Source of the DNA: Paragonimus westermani
Lineage: Eukaryota > Platyhelminthes > Trematoda > Plagiorchiida > Troglotrematidae
Length of the DNA stretch: 64,000 bases
Assembly: GCA_008508345.1 (NCBI GenBank)
Contig: QNGE01001258.1
Coordinates: 1-64,000 of the forward strand
Direction of reading: 5' to 3'
The position numbers and the translations under genes were made by a program. Below the pieces are notes generated by a model. The model ran no database searches. It saw only the letters and a list, made by a program, of their open reading frames with translations, and had not been told where the DNA came from. How positions within the stretch are numbered: position 1 is the first letter of the stretch; every line of letters starts with the position of its first letter. Positions 1 to 10,030 of the stretch are shown piece after piece.

Positions 1-1690
1 TGGCTCTATCAGACAGTAGATTGGAAAACAATGAAGCTACTAAGGCAACCCCCTTTTAAAAATTCAACAAGATGTGGGTTCCAAGACGAAGGTGATATGT
101 CACATGTGACAACTTCTGATATACGGTGGCTTCTTGCACCTGCTCTATCAATTCTTCGCAACGACACTGAGTCTATCCCATCCTGTGGAGAAACGGTGTG
201 AATCTTAACAAAATATTCATCTCCTCGACATGCCGGGCAACAAGTTGTTTTAATGGAGTATTGTTTTTCAACCAGATCTATTGTCTAATCACATTCTAAG
301 ACTGGATTGTGTCTAGCATGGTCACACATACACTGCCTAGTTTGTTAAGCCGCACTGGTAACAAAGATGCGATGAGTATATATGTACTCATGCAAACATC
401 GTGGTTCTTCAGACGATTGAGCATATTCGCGTTTAGTTTAAGTGATCTAAAAGCATAACGCCTTTCTGCGAATCTGCAGACCGTTTTCCTGTTACGGATT
501 TTCCGTTGTTAAACAACGTCATGAAAACTGGATATTCCCATTTATTTTATTACAATCATTAAACAAATCGGTTGAGCGACTACAAGAGGATGAACTAGGG
601 AGTTGAAGAGCTATGGGTTTGAAATAAAACCTCTTTGTTCGGAATTCCTTAGGTTCTGATGGTCTTCTATAAATCATCTTGTCACCCAGCAGTTTCTCCA
701 ATCAACAACTAACACAATTCATGTTTTATTCGCATTTACAGCAACTATGAAACGAAACAGTTTACCTTGAATAAAAACAGTTGTGGTGTGAACATTCGCT
801 TCTTCTGACCATAGTTGCATACCGAACGACGTAAATCGGCGTTTCCAAGAATTTTACGGCTCATCACTCCCTGAAGAATTACACTAATCAAACGCCCCAT
901 TGTCTTTTCATATCTAACGAACTTTGATTCACTTTTCCTCTAACTAGTAATAACATTACACATAGTGGAATCCACTCAGTCAAACTGCCAGTTAATCTGT
1001 TCGGTGGGATAATTGGTCTAATTTGCCAAGAACGAAAACTCTTCGTGAGTCTTTAATGTTCAGAACAGCGAGCAATCAATCCATGAAGTGTAGATTGAAT
1101 GTAGATTGAATGTATGTGCGTCACTTGTTTCAACTGAACACGGCATTATAAATCCTCAAAGTTCATTTTTTTTTCGGGCTAAATGTTCGTCAGTCTTATC
1201 TGTAGACTAATTTACCTTATTAATATGTTTTATTAAACCAGTAATAGCATAGTAAACAAAATGCTATTCGCTATGTTATGCTAGTAAGACTTTTGAGCTT
1301 AACGTTAATTAACAAACTGCAAAACATTGAAATTTAACTGGATTGGTAACGATCTTAATCCAAGGATGTTTAGCTATAGTGTGCAGTTCAGTGCACTAAG
1401 GCCGTGTTCTTCGAGGAATGACCGTAAAATATGATCACAGAATAGAGTGACATCTCATTGCATGTACGTTCTTGTCTGTATGGTGGTCACTGAAAAAACA
1501 GTGATGAATGGTTTACATGTGTAAAGAAAAATGAAAGGAAGTAAACGAAAGACAAATTCACTGAAGCTGCTAGCAACAATCAATCCAACAAATAAAACTG
1601 AAACACTGAAAAAACATTCAGTCTGATACGCACAAACATTCACCTAAGACTGAGCTTGTACGACGGTTGGTAAATCTGTAGTGTTGGTTT
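1..1690. other. No recognisable gene
   Basis: Only short frames without recognisable domains are present on either strand. The one local structure seen is a short tandem duplication near 1088-1110, where an 11-bp unit (gtagattgaat) occurs twice. No mobile-element protein motif was found. The stretch may be intergenic, intronic or very old repeat. Confidence 0.5.
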
Positions 1691-1714
1691 TCTGTCACGT
1701 ATGTGCCGACCGAG

Positions 1715-3000
1715 TTATTTTAAAACTTCCAACAGATTCAGCCGTGACCATAAAGTTGAGCAATTCTGTCTACAGTGTAACCTGCATGTTCTATCAGTCA
1801 GTTTAAACGAGTGACTTTCAAAACCTTCACACTTATTTAGTGCGATGAGATGTCCTAATGGATGACCCGGTGTGTGGGGTATTTTGTAAGTGCGAATTAA
1901 GTCTCGTTTGATATGACTCCTATTCATTGAGAACTAACATTATTCTGTCAGTCACTGCGGGTAGGGGGTTTCCCTGAGCCCAGTAATATAACTAGTGTTT
2001 CGTTTATGAACGTTTTCAGTACCTGCCAAATCTTTTTTGAAGCAAGGATGACTGGTCTGTATGTTCTTTCCCAGGTGTGGATAGATTGTGGGGTAAACAC
2101 AGTGGAAAAAACTTCAGGGTGGTAGACTTCACACAATTCCCCTAAGAAGTTAACGGTTACTTGTGCTTGTTTAGTCATGACAACACAATCTGTAGACAAA
2201 CTGAAACTGTCCGACACTGTGATTTCTAGGTCTCGTTCGCATTCTGACACGCGCAGTCTTGTGTTACCAGCGTAATAGTTAGTAAAATTTTCACCCCGAG
2301 TGGCACTGAGTGGCAAGTATTTTTCTATGGACCACTGAGTTAAGCAGTTCAAAACATTATCATATTTCCCGGACACTCTAGAACTAGCCAGAGCTTTATG
2401 CCACCGGCGTAAAACAGCATCGACAATGTGACTATGATTGGTAGGACAAGAACGAAACGAATGAGTTTCAATGGTCCTGTCACTGATCCCTGCGAAACAC
2501 CGTGGTTGGCTGGGAACCATTCGGAAGACTTACCATTCTCCATGGCGGTGAATCTAGGTCCAGTGAATTCAGTAAGCACCCATCGAGACTCTAAATATTC
2601 ACTCCCAACAGCAAGATGTAATGACCACCCCTGTCAAAGGCCTTGGGAAATTGAGATCGGCTACAACTGTACCAGTTCTACGTCGACAGCTTTCGTCCAA
2701 ACAATCAGCAGGTTACTGATGCACCAGTATCCCCTATGAAAAGCCACGTTGTTAGTGAGTATCGAGCTAGAGGTCATCAGCCTCGGCCAAAGAGGGTCAT
2801 TTTGTAAACTGAACATCACTTCAGAGACCAGTGAAGTCAGTTCTAATCGTCAATAGTTTCCACGACCGTCTTGGCACACACCTTCGAATACAGGTGTGAT
2901 TACGAACTGTTTCCAGGCTTTCGGTAAACGGCCGGCTGACGAGAAGCGATTGAAAACTGCTGTAAGCAATTCTGCTTATTTCGCGGAGAAACGACAAGGG
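1715..3000 (-). pseudogene. LINE reverse transcriptase and C-terminal domain
   Basis: Minus-strand frames together give the non-LTR reverse transcriptase order. A FPKAFDRG-like motif A remnant lies near 2630-2660, a HGVSQGSVTGPL motif B near 2490-2530, and a decayed FADD region near 2400-2430. The thumb follows, including LTQWSIEKYLPLSA and SECERDLEITVSDSFSLSTD, matching the WSxxNxLxLNxxK and CExDLGxxVSxxxxxS signatures of CR1/Jockey enzymes. The tail at 1927-1715 carries the RxxRGDLIxTYxIxHT... and RxCRLHCRQN signature that precedes the LINE 3' UTR. Stops and frame changes at about 2350-2580 and 1930 break the frame, so no functional protein is expected. The family is clear; the exact clade is inferred. 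Confidence 0.8.
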
Positions 3001-3159
3001 ACATCAAGTCTGGGCAGGATGATTTGTGCGTTAGTAGGTTCTTTAACTTGACCCTGCCTTGTGACACCAAGATACGTGATAATTCATTCGAGTTGCTGCT
3101 TATATACTCAAAAGTTGTCTATGACTTGTAGCTATGCACACTTACATACTGCTCACTCA

Positions 3160-4330
3160 TAGTGTTGGACGCCTCTGCACCTGCATTCGTAAATACATCA
3201 GAGGTTTGGAGTTACAAAATGCCAACCTTACCCCTTTTGTGCAGTTTTCCAGCAGGAACTACGTTGGTAGCAAAATCGACCCCCTCCGTTAAAAAACGTC
3301 GTACGATTGCTCCATGTGACATACTCAGCAAACGAAAGTTGAGTTTTTCTAGTTGGTGCGTGTTCCAAACTGAGCATCTCGGTACAATCAAACGTTTGGT
3401 TCTACTACGTAGACGTGTTGGCTTTCTACTGGGCCGTGGACACTTTACGGGAATGCGATTGTTAACACCATTGGATAACCCCTGGATGATGAGTTGCCAA
3501 TGGTTATTTAGGCCAAGCGTGTCGGAGGAGCTAGACCAATCAACCTAGCTGAGGTGTGTCCTAATTCCCGCCAAGGCTGCCTTGTACTACACCTTCACAT
3601 CCGTGTTTTGGGGGGATCATATTGTTTAGTTCAGTGTAGATAGCTGAATCTTATTATCCCATAATCATTACGACCAAGTGGAGCTGTGATAGTTAGATTG
3701 CTTGTCATGTCAACCTCGAAGAAATCCTCAGCAACGGAAGAGGTTGTTGTACTTAGTAAATGGTCCATGAATTCTAGCTCCGTGTTTGGGACTACTCACT
3801 ATTTACGTTTAAACCTATTCTTGAAATGGTATTTTACGCAAGACGTTGTGCAAGGCTGTTTCGGCATCCCTGTAAGCACCAGTCAATCTGTAAATCACAC
3901 GTGTCAAACAAGTGAAGTTTTGAGCTACGTTAACTACTTACCATTCTGATTCCTCAGGACTCAGTGACACCCTGTCACGAGTACTTGATGCCCTTAGATA
4001 CGTTCCCAAATAAAGTGCTACACTGCGTGCTTCAGAGATTCGTTTGTTACTGAGTAGCACTATCGTGTCCAGTGTAGACATTTCACCATTCCACACTTTC
4101 CCTTCATACTAGGTCTTTGTGAGGCCCACTATAAATACGTTCAGTCGGGAACAGATACCACGAAACTCGTCCAGTTTATTGAATAGTGAAGCCGTGTTAA
4201 CGTAAAAACAGTACCAGGAAGTAACTTCTGTGTTCACGTTATGCACAACAGATGAATCTACTTGAGAAGTTTCATCGATGCGGAAGGGTGGAGTCGGTGT
4301 GTTGTAGTCTACCTTGTGACCGTCATGCAC
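3160..4330 (-). pseudogene. LINE endonuclease and linker region
   Basis: The minus strand at 4330-4110 encodes SWYCFYVNTASLFNKLDEF followed by a VGLTKT-like motif. This matches the N-terminus of an APE-type LINE endonuclease (xxNARSLxNKxxEL...xxVxETWL). The catalytic centre further in is hard to follow because stops appear at about 4106, 3950 and 3686. From 3550 to 3160 the same strand keeps a basic linker (RPSRKPTRLR...; SDVFTN) of the kind that lies between endonuclease and reverse transcriptase in CR1-like ORF2. The relation rests on the endonuclease start motif and on its position directly upstream of the reverse transcriptase. Confidence 0.65.
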
Positions 4331-4589
4331 AGTAGAGTTGCGGTGAGCCAGCGGACTGAGTTTAACATTTGGGTGAAGGTCACCCGAGTCAATTTCAATA
4401 GCAACTGTGTTGGGTATTTTGGTAGTAGAAGGTTGTCTCCACCCAAAACTGATGTTTCTGTATCATTCAGAGTTGCACCTGATTCCAGTGAGCGAATGTG
4501 AACAGGCTGTTGGGCAATCTGCGTGCGCCTGTTTCGTCATTCATGCTGTTAAGAAGGTTACTCCTAGAAGTCAAAGAGCACTTATTTGA

Positions 4590-4760
4590 GCCGAGTACAC
4601 TGGCCAGGGCAGACGGTTTACGCCGGTGACTGTCACATCAGACGGACCAATGAATGATGCTAGTAGCCGTCATTGGTCTAGCTCGTGTACTGCTCGAATG
4701 ATGACATCATCGCTTTCAGCGATAGGCAAACTGTGTATAAAAATTCGCCTGAGCCTGAGC
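4590..4760 (-). pseudogene. Possible LINE ORF1 fragment
   Basis: The minus strand encodes DDVIIRAVHELDQ and, about 20 residues on, DVTVTGVNRLPWP. The second motif resembles the ...VTDVxRLPR segment of ORF1 RNA-binding proteins in some trematode CR1-like LINEs. It sits upstream of the endonuclease, where ORF1 or the 5' part of the element should be. The match is short and made from memory of the family, so this is tentative. Confidence 0.35.
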
Positions 4761-5059
4761 ATCATTAACTCCTCGAATCCGTCTGTGGCACGAACAGTAA
4801 CCCGCAATGAATGCGGCATGAAAGTGTATTCAAGGTCAGAACTCTTTCTTCATCTGTGAAGTCGGTCTGGGGAGCTATCAAGAAAATCTAACTGTTTAGG
4901 GAATTTTCAAGATTCCCTACTGTTATGTCCAAGCCAATCTGCTAGCATTAGTGAACAACCCTCAAACAGACTGAACGAAACTCTACACTGGCACAAAATT
5001 GTGGGCGAGTTTACAGGTTGACTTCAAACTGAGACACAGGAGGCGAATTGTGGACTAAA

Positions 5060-5765
5060 ATTGAGGCAAACTTTTTCACTAACTTCGGTTATCCTGCACC
5101 AAAAAAAAGACAAACTTAACTACCGACCAGACAGCAGATTGAATATTTGTATGTTCATGCATGAATCAATTCATTTGCAATTCAAAACTGTATGCGAAAA
5201 ACACAAGGCCTACCTATTGGATCCAGTTTTAGGACACCTTCGTAATGATACTATGAGGTGAATGTCAACATGAAATCTAAACAAAAGTTCCATGGGGCTA
5301 TGTGGACGACACTTTTATGGAATAAATTCTTTATTGTAACGTCTCGAGCAAGTAAATTCGAAAATTGGACGGGTAATGCAAATACAATCTAGTAGTAGTC
5401 AAATATCATTTCTGAATAGTATGGTTCATACTGTTGGACGGATTTCCAAGATTATCATCTATAACTGAACTGCAAGTCCACCCAACATTCTTAACTACAA
5501 GTTTGTTCATCCTATGTTGATTTATGGCAACGTGTCAAGCTCAGTGTTATCACCTACAGCTCTGCATCTAAGCAAAGATACGAGTGATCAATGGGTAGTG
5601 TATAAATACCGTCGGTCACTAGAAACGGTTACCTGAAAGAAATTCAAACGGGTACTCAGCCAGAGGGATTGGAAAAACGATGTCTACTCTATTTTCGAAC
5701 GGCTACTCAAGCAGCCATCAGGTTTTTTTTCAAGAAGAGACACCATAACAAAATCTTGATGCATC
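5060..5765 (+). pseudogene. Degenerate reverse transcriptase with YVDDTF box
   Basis: The plus strand carries GYVDDTF (about 5296-5316), the metal-binding motif C of a reverse transcriptase. Across frame changes it is followed by ISFLNSMVHTVGR and SPPNILNYK segments. An ISFLDxxVx...PT..LxYxSxHP pattern is typical of the region after the YVDD box in Penelope-like and related reverse transcriptases. The upstream frame at 5061-5261 shows no clear motif A or B. At least four stops interrupt the read. The best guess is an old PLE of a different lineage from the one at 35 kb. A related LINE type cannot be excluded. Confidence 0.4.
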
Positions 5766-5769
5766 TTGC

Positions 5770-6835
5770 AGTTCGCTTGCTCTTTCAGAGGACTAGCGCA
5801 GTGGGGATGAACCATCTTACCGTATCACTCGTAGATGGCCAGGTAGAGGTACGTTTTTATGCACTGTATTAACCGGGGAAAAATACAATAACCATTAGAG
5901 TGCGCTCCGGCAAGAAGCCGAGTGAACAAATTCCGAAAATGAAATATTTCAGGGTGCGCTGATTACTGGTTTTCATCATCCATTTTTGTTGCCCGATTTG
6001 ATATGAAGTCAGATAAACTGAACGCTAGTTAAGCGGGAACCCCACTGTTCTACACATACTTTACAAAATGTGTTTCCCACTTCTGCGATGGTCAGACAAA
6101 GATAACCCGAACCGGGTCTATGCCAAGCTACGGGAAAGCTATGATAGCAGCGTTAGTCTACGGTTGTGGAACATGGCACCTGAAGGCGGCAGACTTGGGC
6201 TTCCATCAGATATTCCGCCCTCCACGTCTGCGTTTAAATACACATCTGCTGTAGCATTTGCGCCGCACGAATGATGAGGTTAGAAGCCCAGTAGGTTTTG
6301 ATGACTATGATAGGATTTCATTCTTTCAGTTTATTACAATACGGTTTTAACCAATAACCTATATGTAACAGTCACAGGACCATCATCTCCGTCTCTTTTA
6401 CGTTTAAGTCACTCACTAGCTTCAGTATACGTCGACCGACCGAACCCATATGAAATTAGGTATAGGCAGAATTCCAGTCCGGTCTAAGGTGCGTTGATCA
6501 CCCTTCCATTGTGCGACAGATCCGACAGCATTGGCACTTATACAGATATCGTGAGCTAGCAGTGACAACGTCCGTTTTACGAGTTCACTGGAATTTCTGT
6601 GTTGTCCACGAGGAACCTTCCTCCAAAATATAGCGTACCTAATGTGGTGGAACCTACTGCAAACCAGTGTTGTGGGTCGGTTTGTACTGTCTTCCATTAT
6701 TATCCACTGATTTCATTGTTCCATGGCAAAATCGGTGACTCCTTTTTATTTGTATCGCTCGTTCAGAGTTCACGTTTCATTTTTTCTGTACAGTCCACAA
6801 AAATAATTGTTTCGTTTGGTCATTTCTTTTTTATG
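5770..6835. other. No recognisable gene
   Basis: Short frames on both strands show no domain I recognise. The stretch lies directly upstream of the Gypsy gag relic, so it could hold that element's decayed 5' LTR and leader. I could not find a matching 3' LTR to support this. Confidence 0.4.
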
Positions 6836-6879
6836 GGTGAGCTTATTTTCTTAACATTGCGGATTCTGAACCAGATCCT

Positions 6880-7260
6880 GGTGCGTTGGGAAATACCGTT
6901 TATATTGAACTTCCTAAGCTCTGCAGTCATGATCCCAAGCGTCGGTTTTTCCAATTCGAGGCCATCTGTGATTGTGGACACATCCGATCACAAAAATTAA
7001 TGCACATCTTTATAACTGCCAGTACCAACCGAGCAGATCTCTATCGAAGTTGGCCAACTTCATCTACACGTGACCCGTCTGCTGCATCAAAAGCTGCGAT
7101 CGATGGATAAAGTGTAGCAATCGACAGAACGTCTCCACAACTTCTCAGCCATATGACACGGTTATACACCGAATATACGTCCAACGAGACGATTCTGCAT
7201 GAGTTGTGATGGAAAAATCTACCAGAAGGCATTCGGAAAACCTAGATGTTTGATAAAGAC
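6880..7260 (+). pseudogene. Gypsy gag fragment
   Basis: Reading across one stop gives IELPKLCSHDPK, then FFQFEAI, SQKLMHIFITA, LLSHMTRLYTEY and KNLPEGIRKT. This follows the capsid pattern of animal Gypsy gag proteins (LPxFxxxDPxxWFxQxEA... LLxxMxRLL... LxxLPxxIR...). The order and spacing fit, and it lies immediately upstream of the pol relic. The RNA-binding zinc knuckle was not found. Stops at 7108 and 7210 abolish the reading frame. Confidence 0.6.
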
Positions 7261-7379
7261 GCCGCTACGTATGCTCACAGAGCTGGCCTGTCAGGTATAC
7301 GAGAATTACCAAAGCTGTACGGTTTTCCATATACAGTTACCAGAGGCGCCGTTGAGCCGTAATTGACAAAAGGAATTGG

Positions 7380-8160
7380 ATACGCTGAAACAGCAGTTTT
7401 CTGGTGGTACCGCTAAAACACGACGTTTTTCTCCGGACTGTCACCAGGAGGTCACCTACATTCGCACGGCCCCTACGTTTATCACCGAAAAAAATTCAAA
7501 GTAGCCAAAGCTTGGCGTCATCCAGTCTTGCAATAGCCCTTAGGCTTTATTCCTTCGCATGGTTGCCATGAGATCAACGAGTGACGTGCGTGTTTTTTGT
7601 CAATACTGTACCCCGAAAAACTTCACCATTTCAAATCGTTACCCTATCTTTCACGTTCACAACTTCTCAATCGGGTTAAAAAAGGAAGGTTCTCTTCCCC
7701 AAAAATGATTTGTTACGAAGTTCAAAACAGATCCCCGTGGTCCCGTAGAATGTGCTTAGGACTGCAGTCACCACTCCCTTAGGACTGAATGAATTCGTCT
7801 GCATGCCATTTGACTTACTGAACTTCGCGCAGACTTTCCAGGAACTCACGGATCAGATAATTTGTCTACATCGATGACATCTTAATATGGAGTAAAGAGG
7901 CTCAAAACACGTCACACCTTTGAAAGCTGCTCGAGCATTTTGCTTAACACGGCTTGATACTAAACCCTATGAAGTTCATCTTCGAAGTGACATCCATACG
8001 TTTTCTTGGACATCAAATCAATGGTAACGGTATCAAACCTTCACTCGAGAAAATTATTGCCGTTGAGCAGTATCCAAAGCCTCAGCCTTTAAAATTTCCC
8101 CGACTTTCTTCAAGAACTGTGAGTGACTATTGCTGTTTTTATCCGACGATGTTCAAGGTT
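7380..8160 (+). pseudogene. Gypsy protease/reverse transcriptase fragment
   Basis: A VVPLKHD-like segment near 7395-7420 may be what remains after the aspartic protease active site (DTGAxxSVxP); the catalytic Asp is not visible. Clear reverse transcriptase follows: AVTTPLGLNEFVCMPFDLLN at about 7766-7825 (motif B region), FAQTFQELTDQI after it, VYIDDILIW at 7864-7890 (motif C, catalytic DD), then LILNPMKFIFEV and IRFLGHQINGNGIKPS (7955-8045). These match the Gypsy consensus closely and in order. Frame changes near 7860 and 7925 and an earlier block of stops show inactivation. Confidence 0.8.
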
Positions 8161-8369
8161 GCTAAAAACCTTCACAGGCACTGTAAGAGCCAATCTCAAG
8201 CTTTTCATTATCTCCTGAGGTCAACATTGTGTTTCTTGCATTCACGGAAACCTTATCACAAGCTATTGCACCGCTCATCTTGAAGACCAGCGTATCTTAG
8301 TCGAGTGGTGGTGCTGTTTTATAATAGAATAACCCAAGGACTCTAATCATCATAAGAACGCGTCACATT

Positions 8370-9140
8370 ACATTTGCTCTAGAGTTATTGGCTACATACC
8401 TTACCCTGAACTTTTTATGCTACCTTGGTGTGGTGATCAGGTACGTGTGCTGTTTTGATCCCATGGGCTATACTAACCAGGATTTCGGCACATATAGATT
8501 CAATCATGTCAGGTTGACCAGAAAGGAGCAGCCAGTCGAAAGACAGATACCAGAATTGACAAGCTGGGCTTCTATCACACGCCTCCTAGTCTTCTTCCTT
8601 CGGGTTTATACCTGATACTTTGTACACAGGTGGAACCAGCGTTAGTCACTTATGGTGATAGTTATGCGCAGGTGTATTTTGGGTTCTGTCACTGTGACAT
8701 GCTGATCCGAAACGGCTGCCGCCAACCTGGATTTTATCTTCCTGTACACCATTTACACTCGTTTTATAGACGGCTCCAGCAATCTCGTCGTCAATGCCTT
8801 GTCACACCCGGATGTCATCTGTGTGTCCACAAGTGTTGTCGACGTCCTGGCCTTGAAGGAATCTCATATCATTGAACCAGGACTCTACCAACCTCGTGGC
8901 AACCCCTTCTTGTAACTTTATGATAGTCTCTGAGCCCAATCAGAATACTTAATTACGTGCGACGTCTATCGGCGAATCTCGACCGTTCCTTTCTTTCGCA
9001 GACCGGTTTGCTGTTTTTAGCCACTTTTTCCCCATCACATCAAAGCATACGCTTCTCAGTTAAGCTATTCATCGAACGTCATATTTGTAAGGCATTCTTA
9101 AGGATGCACGTGACCGGGTAACACAATGCTTAGAATGTTA
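8370..9140 (+). pseudogene. Gypsy RNase H/connection and integrase N-terminus
   Basis: The region opens with an ELLATYLTLNFLCYL segment matching the Gypsy RNase H motif ELLAxxxAxxHFRxxLEG. Near 8768-8880 another frame gives IDGSSNLVVNALSHPD, the (V/I)xGxxNxVADALSR signature that ends the RNase H domain. From about 8950 the frames give CDVYRRISTVPFFRR, then HFFPITSKHTLL and LKDARDRVTQC, resembling the zinc-binding HHCC start of integrase (SHPGxxxTxxLI...DV..W...C). Each piece is weak alone, but their order agrees with Gypsy pol. The integrase catalytic core is absent. Confidence 0.6.
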
Positions 9141-9629
9141 ACTTAGTAGAACACACCGTCATACCTTCATTATCTCGGGATCGTTTGCTCTACCTGAAGC
9201 TACTCTCTAGTTAGATTATACTGTTCCTGATAAGCTATTAGCGAGAAGAGTTGAGTTGAGCTGACGACACAAGAATAAACGTTCTTTAAAAAGTAGTCTA
9301 TCCTAGATTGGTGGAATACGGTCAACACGAGGGTCCCATTCCGCTTATATGACAGGCGTCACAACACTACCGCTATCTCTTGCAATCGAGCCGTGACTAA
9401 AAAGGTGTGAATTAAATGTTGTCATACAGTGTGATTGAGGCAGATCTCGTGAATGAACTGGATCGTGAGATTTTATGTTGAAGCAGGTGAACGACCGGGT
9501 TGGTCTGCAAGGAATGCATTTTGCACCTTCAACTTAAGGAGTCCTGCCTCAAGAGTGGAATATTCCCACCTCTGTGTTTTTCAGTGCAGCAATCCAGTTG
9601 AGACTGTGCACATTTTTACTCGCTTTGGT

Positions 9630-10030
9630 ATGGCTATCTAGGTAGCTTGTATTGTTTCTGATGAGATATTGGCAAGGGGAGCAAAGGAAACAGTTCCGTT
9701 TGCCTGCTTGTGTCATCTATGGTGTCGAAAAGAAGTTCGGTTATAGCTGAAAGGAAGAGTATACAATACTTGTGTACTTTCTGTTATGATCTATGATTCA
9801 GAAACGTGGCCTGTTAGCAACGAACATGTAAACAAAATAGCTATACTTGGTCACCGTTGTCTTCGTCATTTAGCTTACATCAGTTGGACTGATCGCGTGA
9901 TTAATACGACCGTTCGCCGGCACCTATACCAAAATGGTTTGAACGCGCGATCCGTTGACCAAATAATTAAGCTGTAGATCCTGCTAGCTAGGCTCAATGT
10001 CGTTTTAACTGTGATGATGATGGTGACGAA
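9630..10030 (+). mobile_element. RTE-like LINE 3' fragment
   Basis: The plus strand encodes SDEILARG, CHLWCRKEVRL, LKGRVYNTC, VMIYDSETWP and then LGHRCLRHLAYISWTDRVIN (through 9786-9977). This follows the C-terminal signature of RTE/SR2-type LINEs (RI.KAR.AF.NLRHLWRR.D..L..KGRVY.A.VR.VLLYGSETWP...DHRCLR.IA...W..RV.N..VR). Coding ends at the stop at 9975-9977. A short ATG-rich run (gatgatgatggtgac, about 10013-10027) fits the microsatellite tail usual in RTE elements. Only the last part of the element is present. Confidence 0.75.

Larger units (their letters stand above)
1700..4870 (-). mobile_element. CR1/Jockey-like LINE, decayed
   Basis: A non-LTR retrotransposon is read on the minus strand across frameshifts and stops. 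In coding order there is a possible ORF1 piece (about 4760-4590), an endonuclease start (about 4330-4110), a linker, a reverse transcriptase (about 3000-1950) and a C-terminal domain (1927-1715). This is the order of CR1/Jockey-group LINEs, which nick DNA with an APE-type endonuclease and prime reverse transcription at the target. The length of about 3.2 kb is close to what such elements need for their last ORF, so the copy is fairly complete but dead. The exact ends and any target-site duplication were not located. Clade assignment within CR1, Jockey or SR1-like elements is tentative. Confidence 0.75.
6840..9140 (+). mobile_element. Gypsy (Metaviridae-type) LTR retrotransposon relic
   Basis: Plus-strand fragments appear in the fixed Gypsy order gag (6880-7260), a protease-like piece (about 7390-7450), reverse transcriptase (7740-8160), RNase H/connection (8370-8880) and the start of integrase (about 8930-9130). 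Many stops and frameshifts show it is long dead. No LTRs, primer-binding site or polypurine tract could be assigned. The integrase core is missing, because the RTE-like LINE piece takes over by about 9.6 kb. The element is therefore truncated at its 3' end. Confidence 0.75.

Noticed and set aside
2934..2970. CTGACGA ... GAAA near 2940 as a hammerhead
   Set aside because: No stem II or stem I can be formed, and the sequence lies within LINE coding sequence.
3162..3548. 128-codon plus-strand open frame
   Set aside because: It lies antisense to the LINE linker read on the minus strand, which has recognisable family motifs. The plus frame has none.
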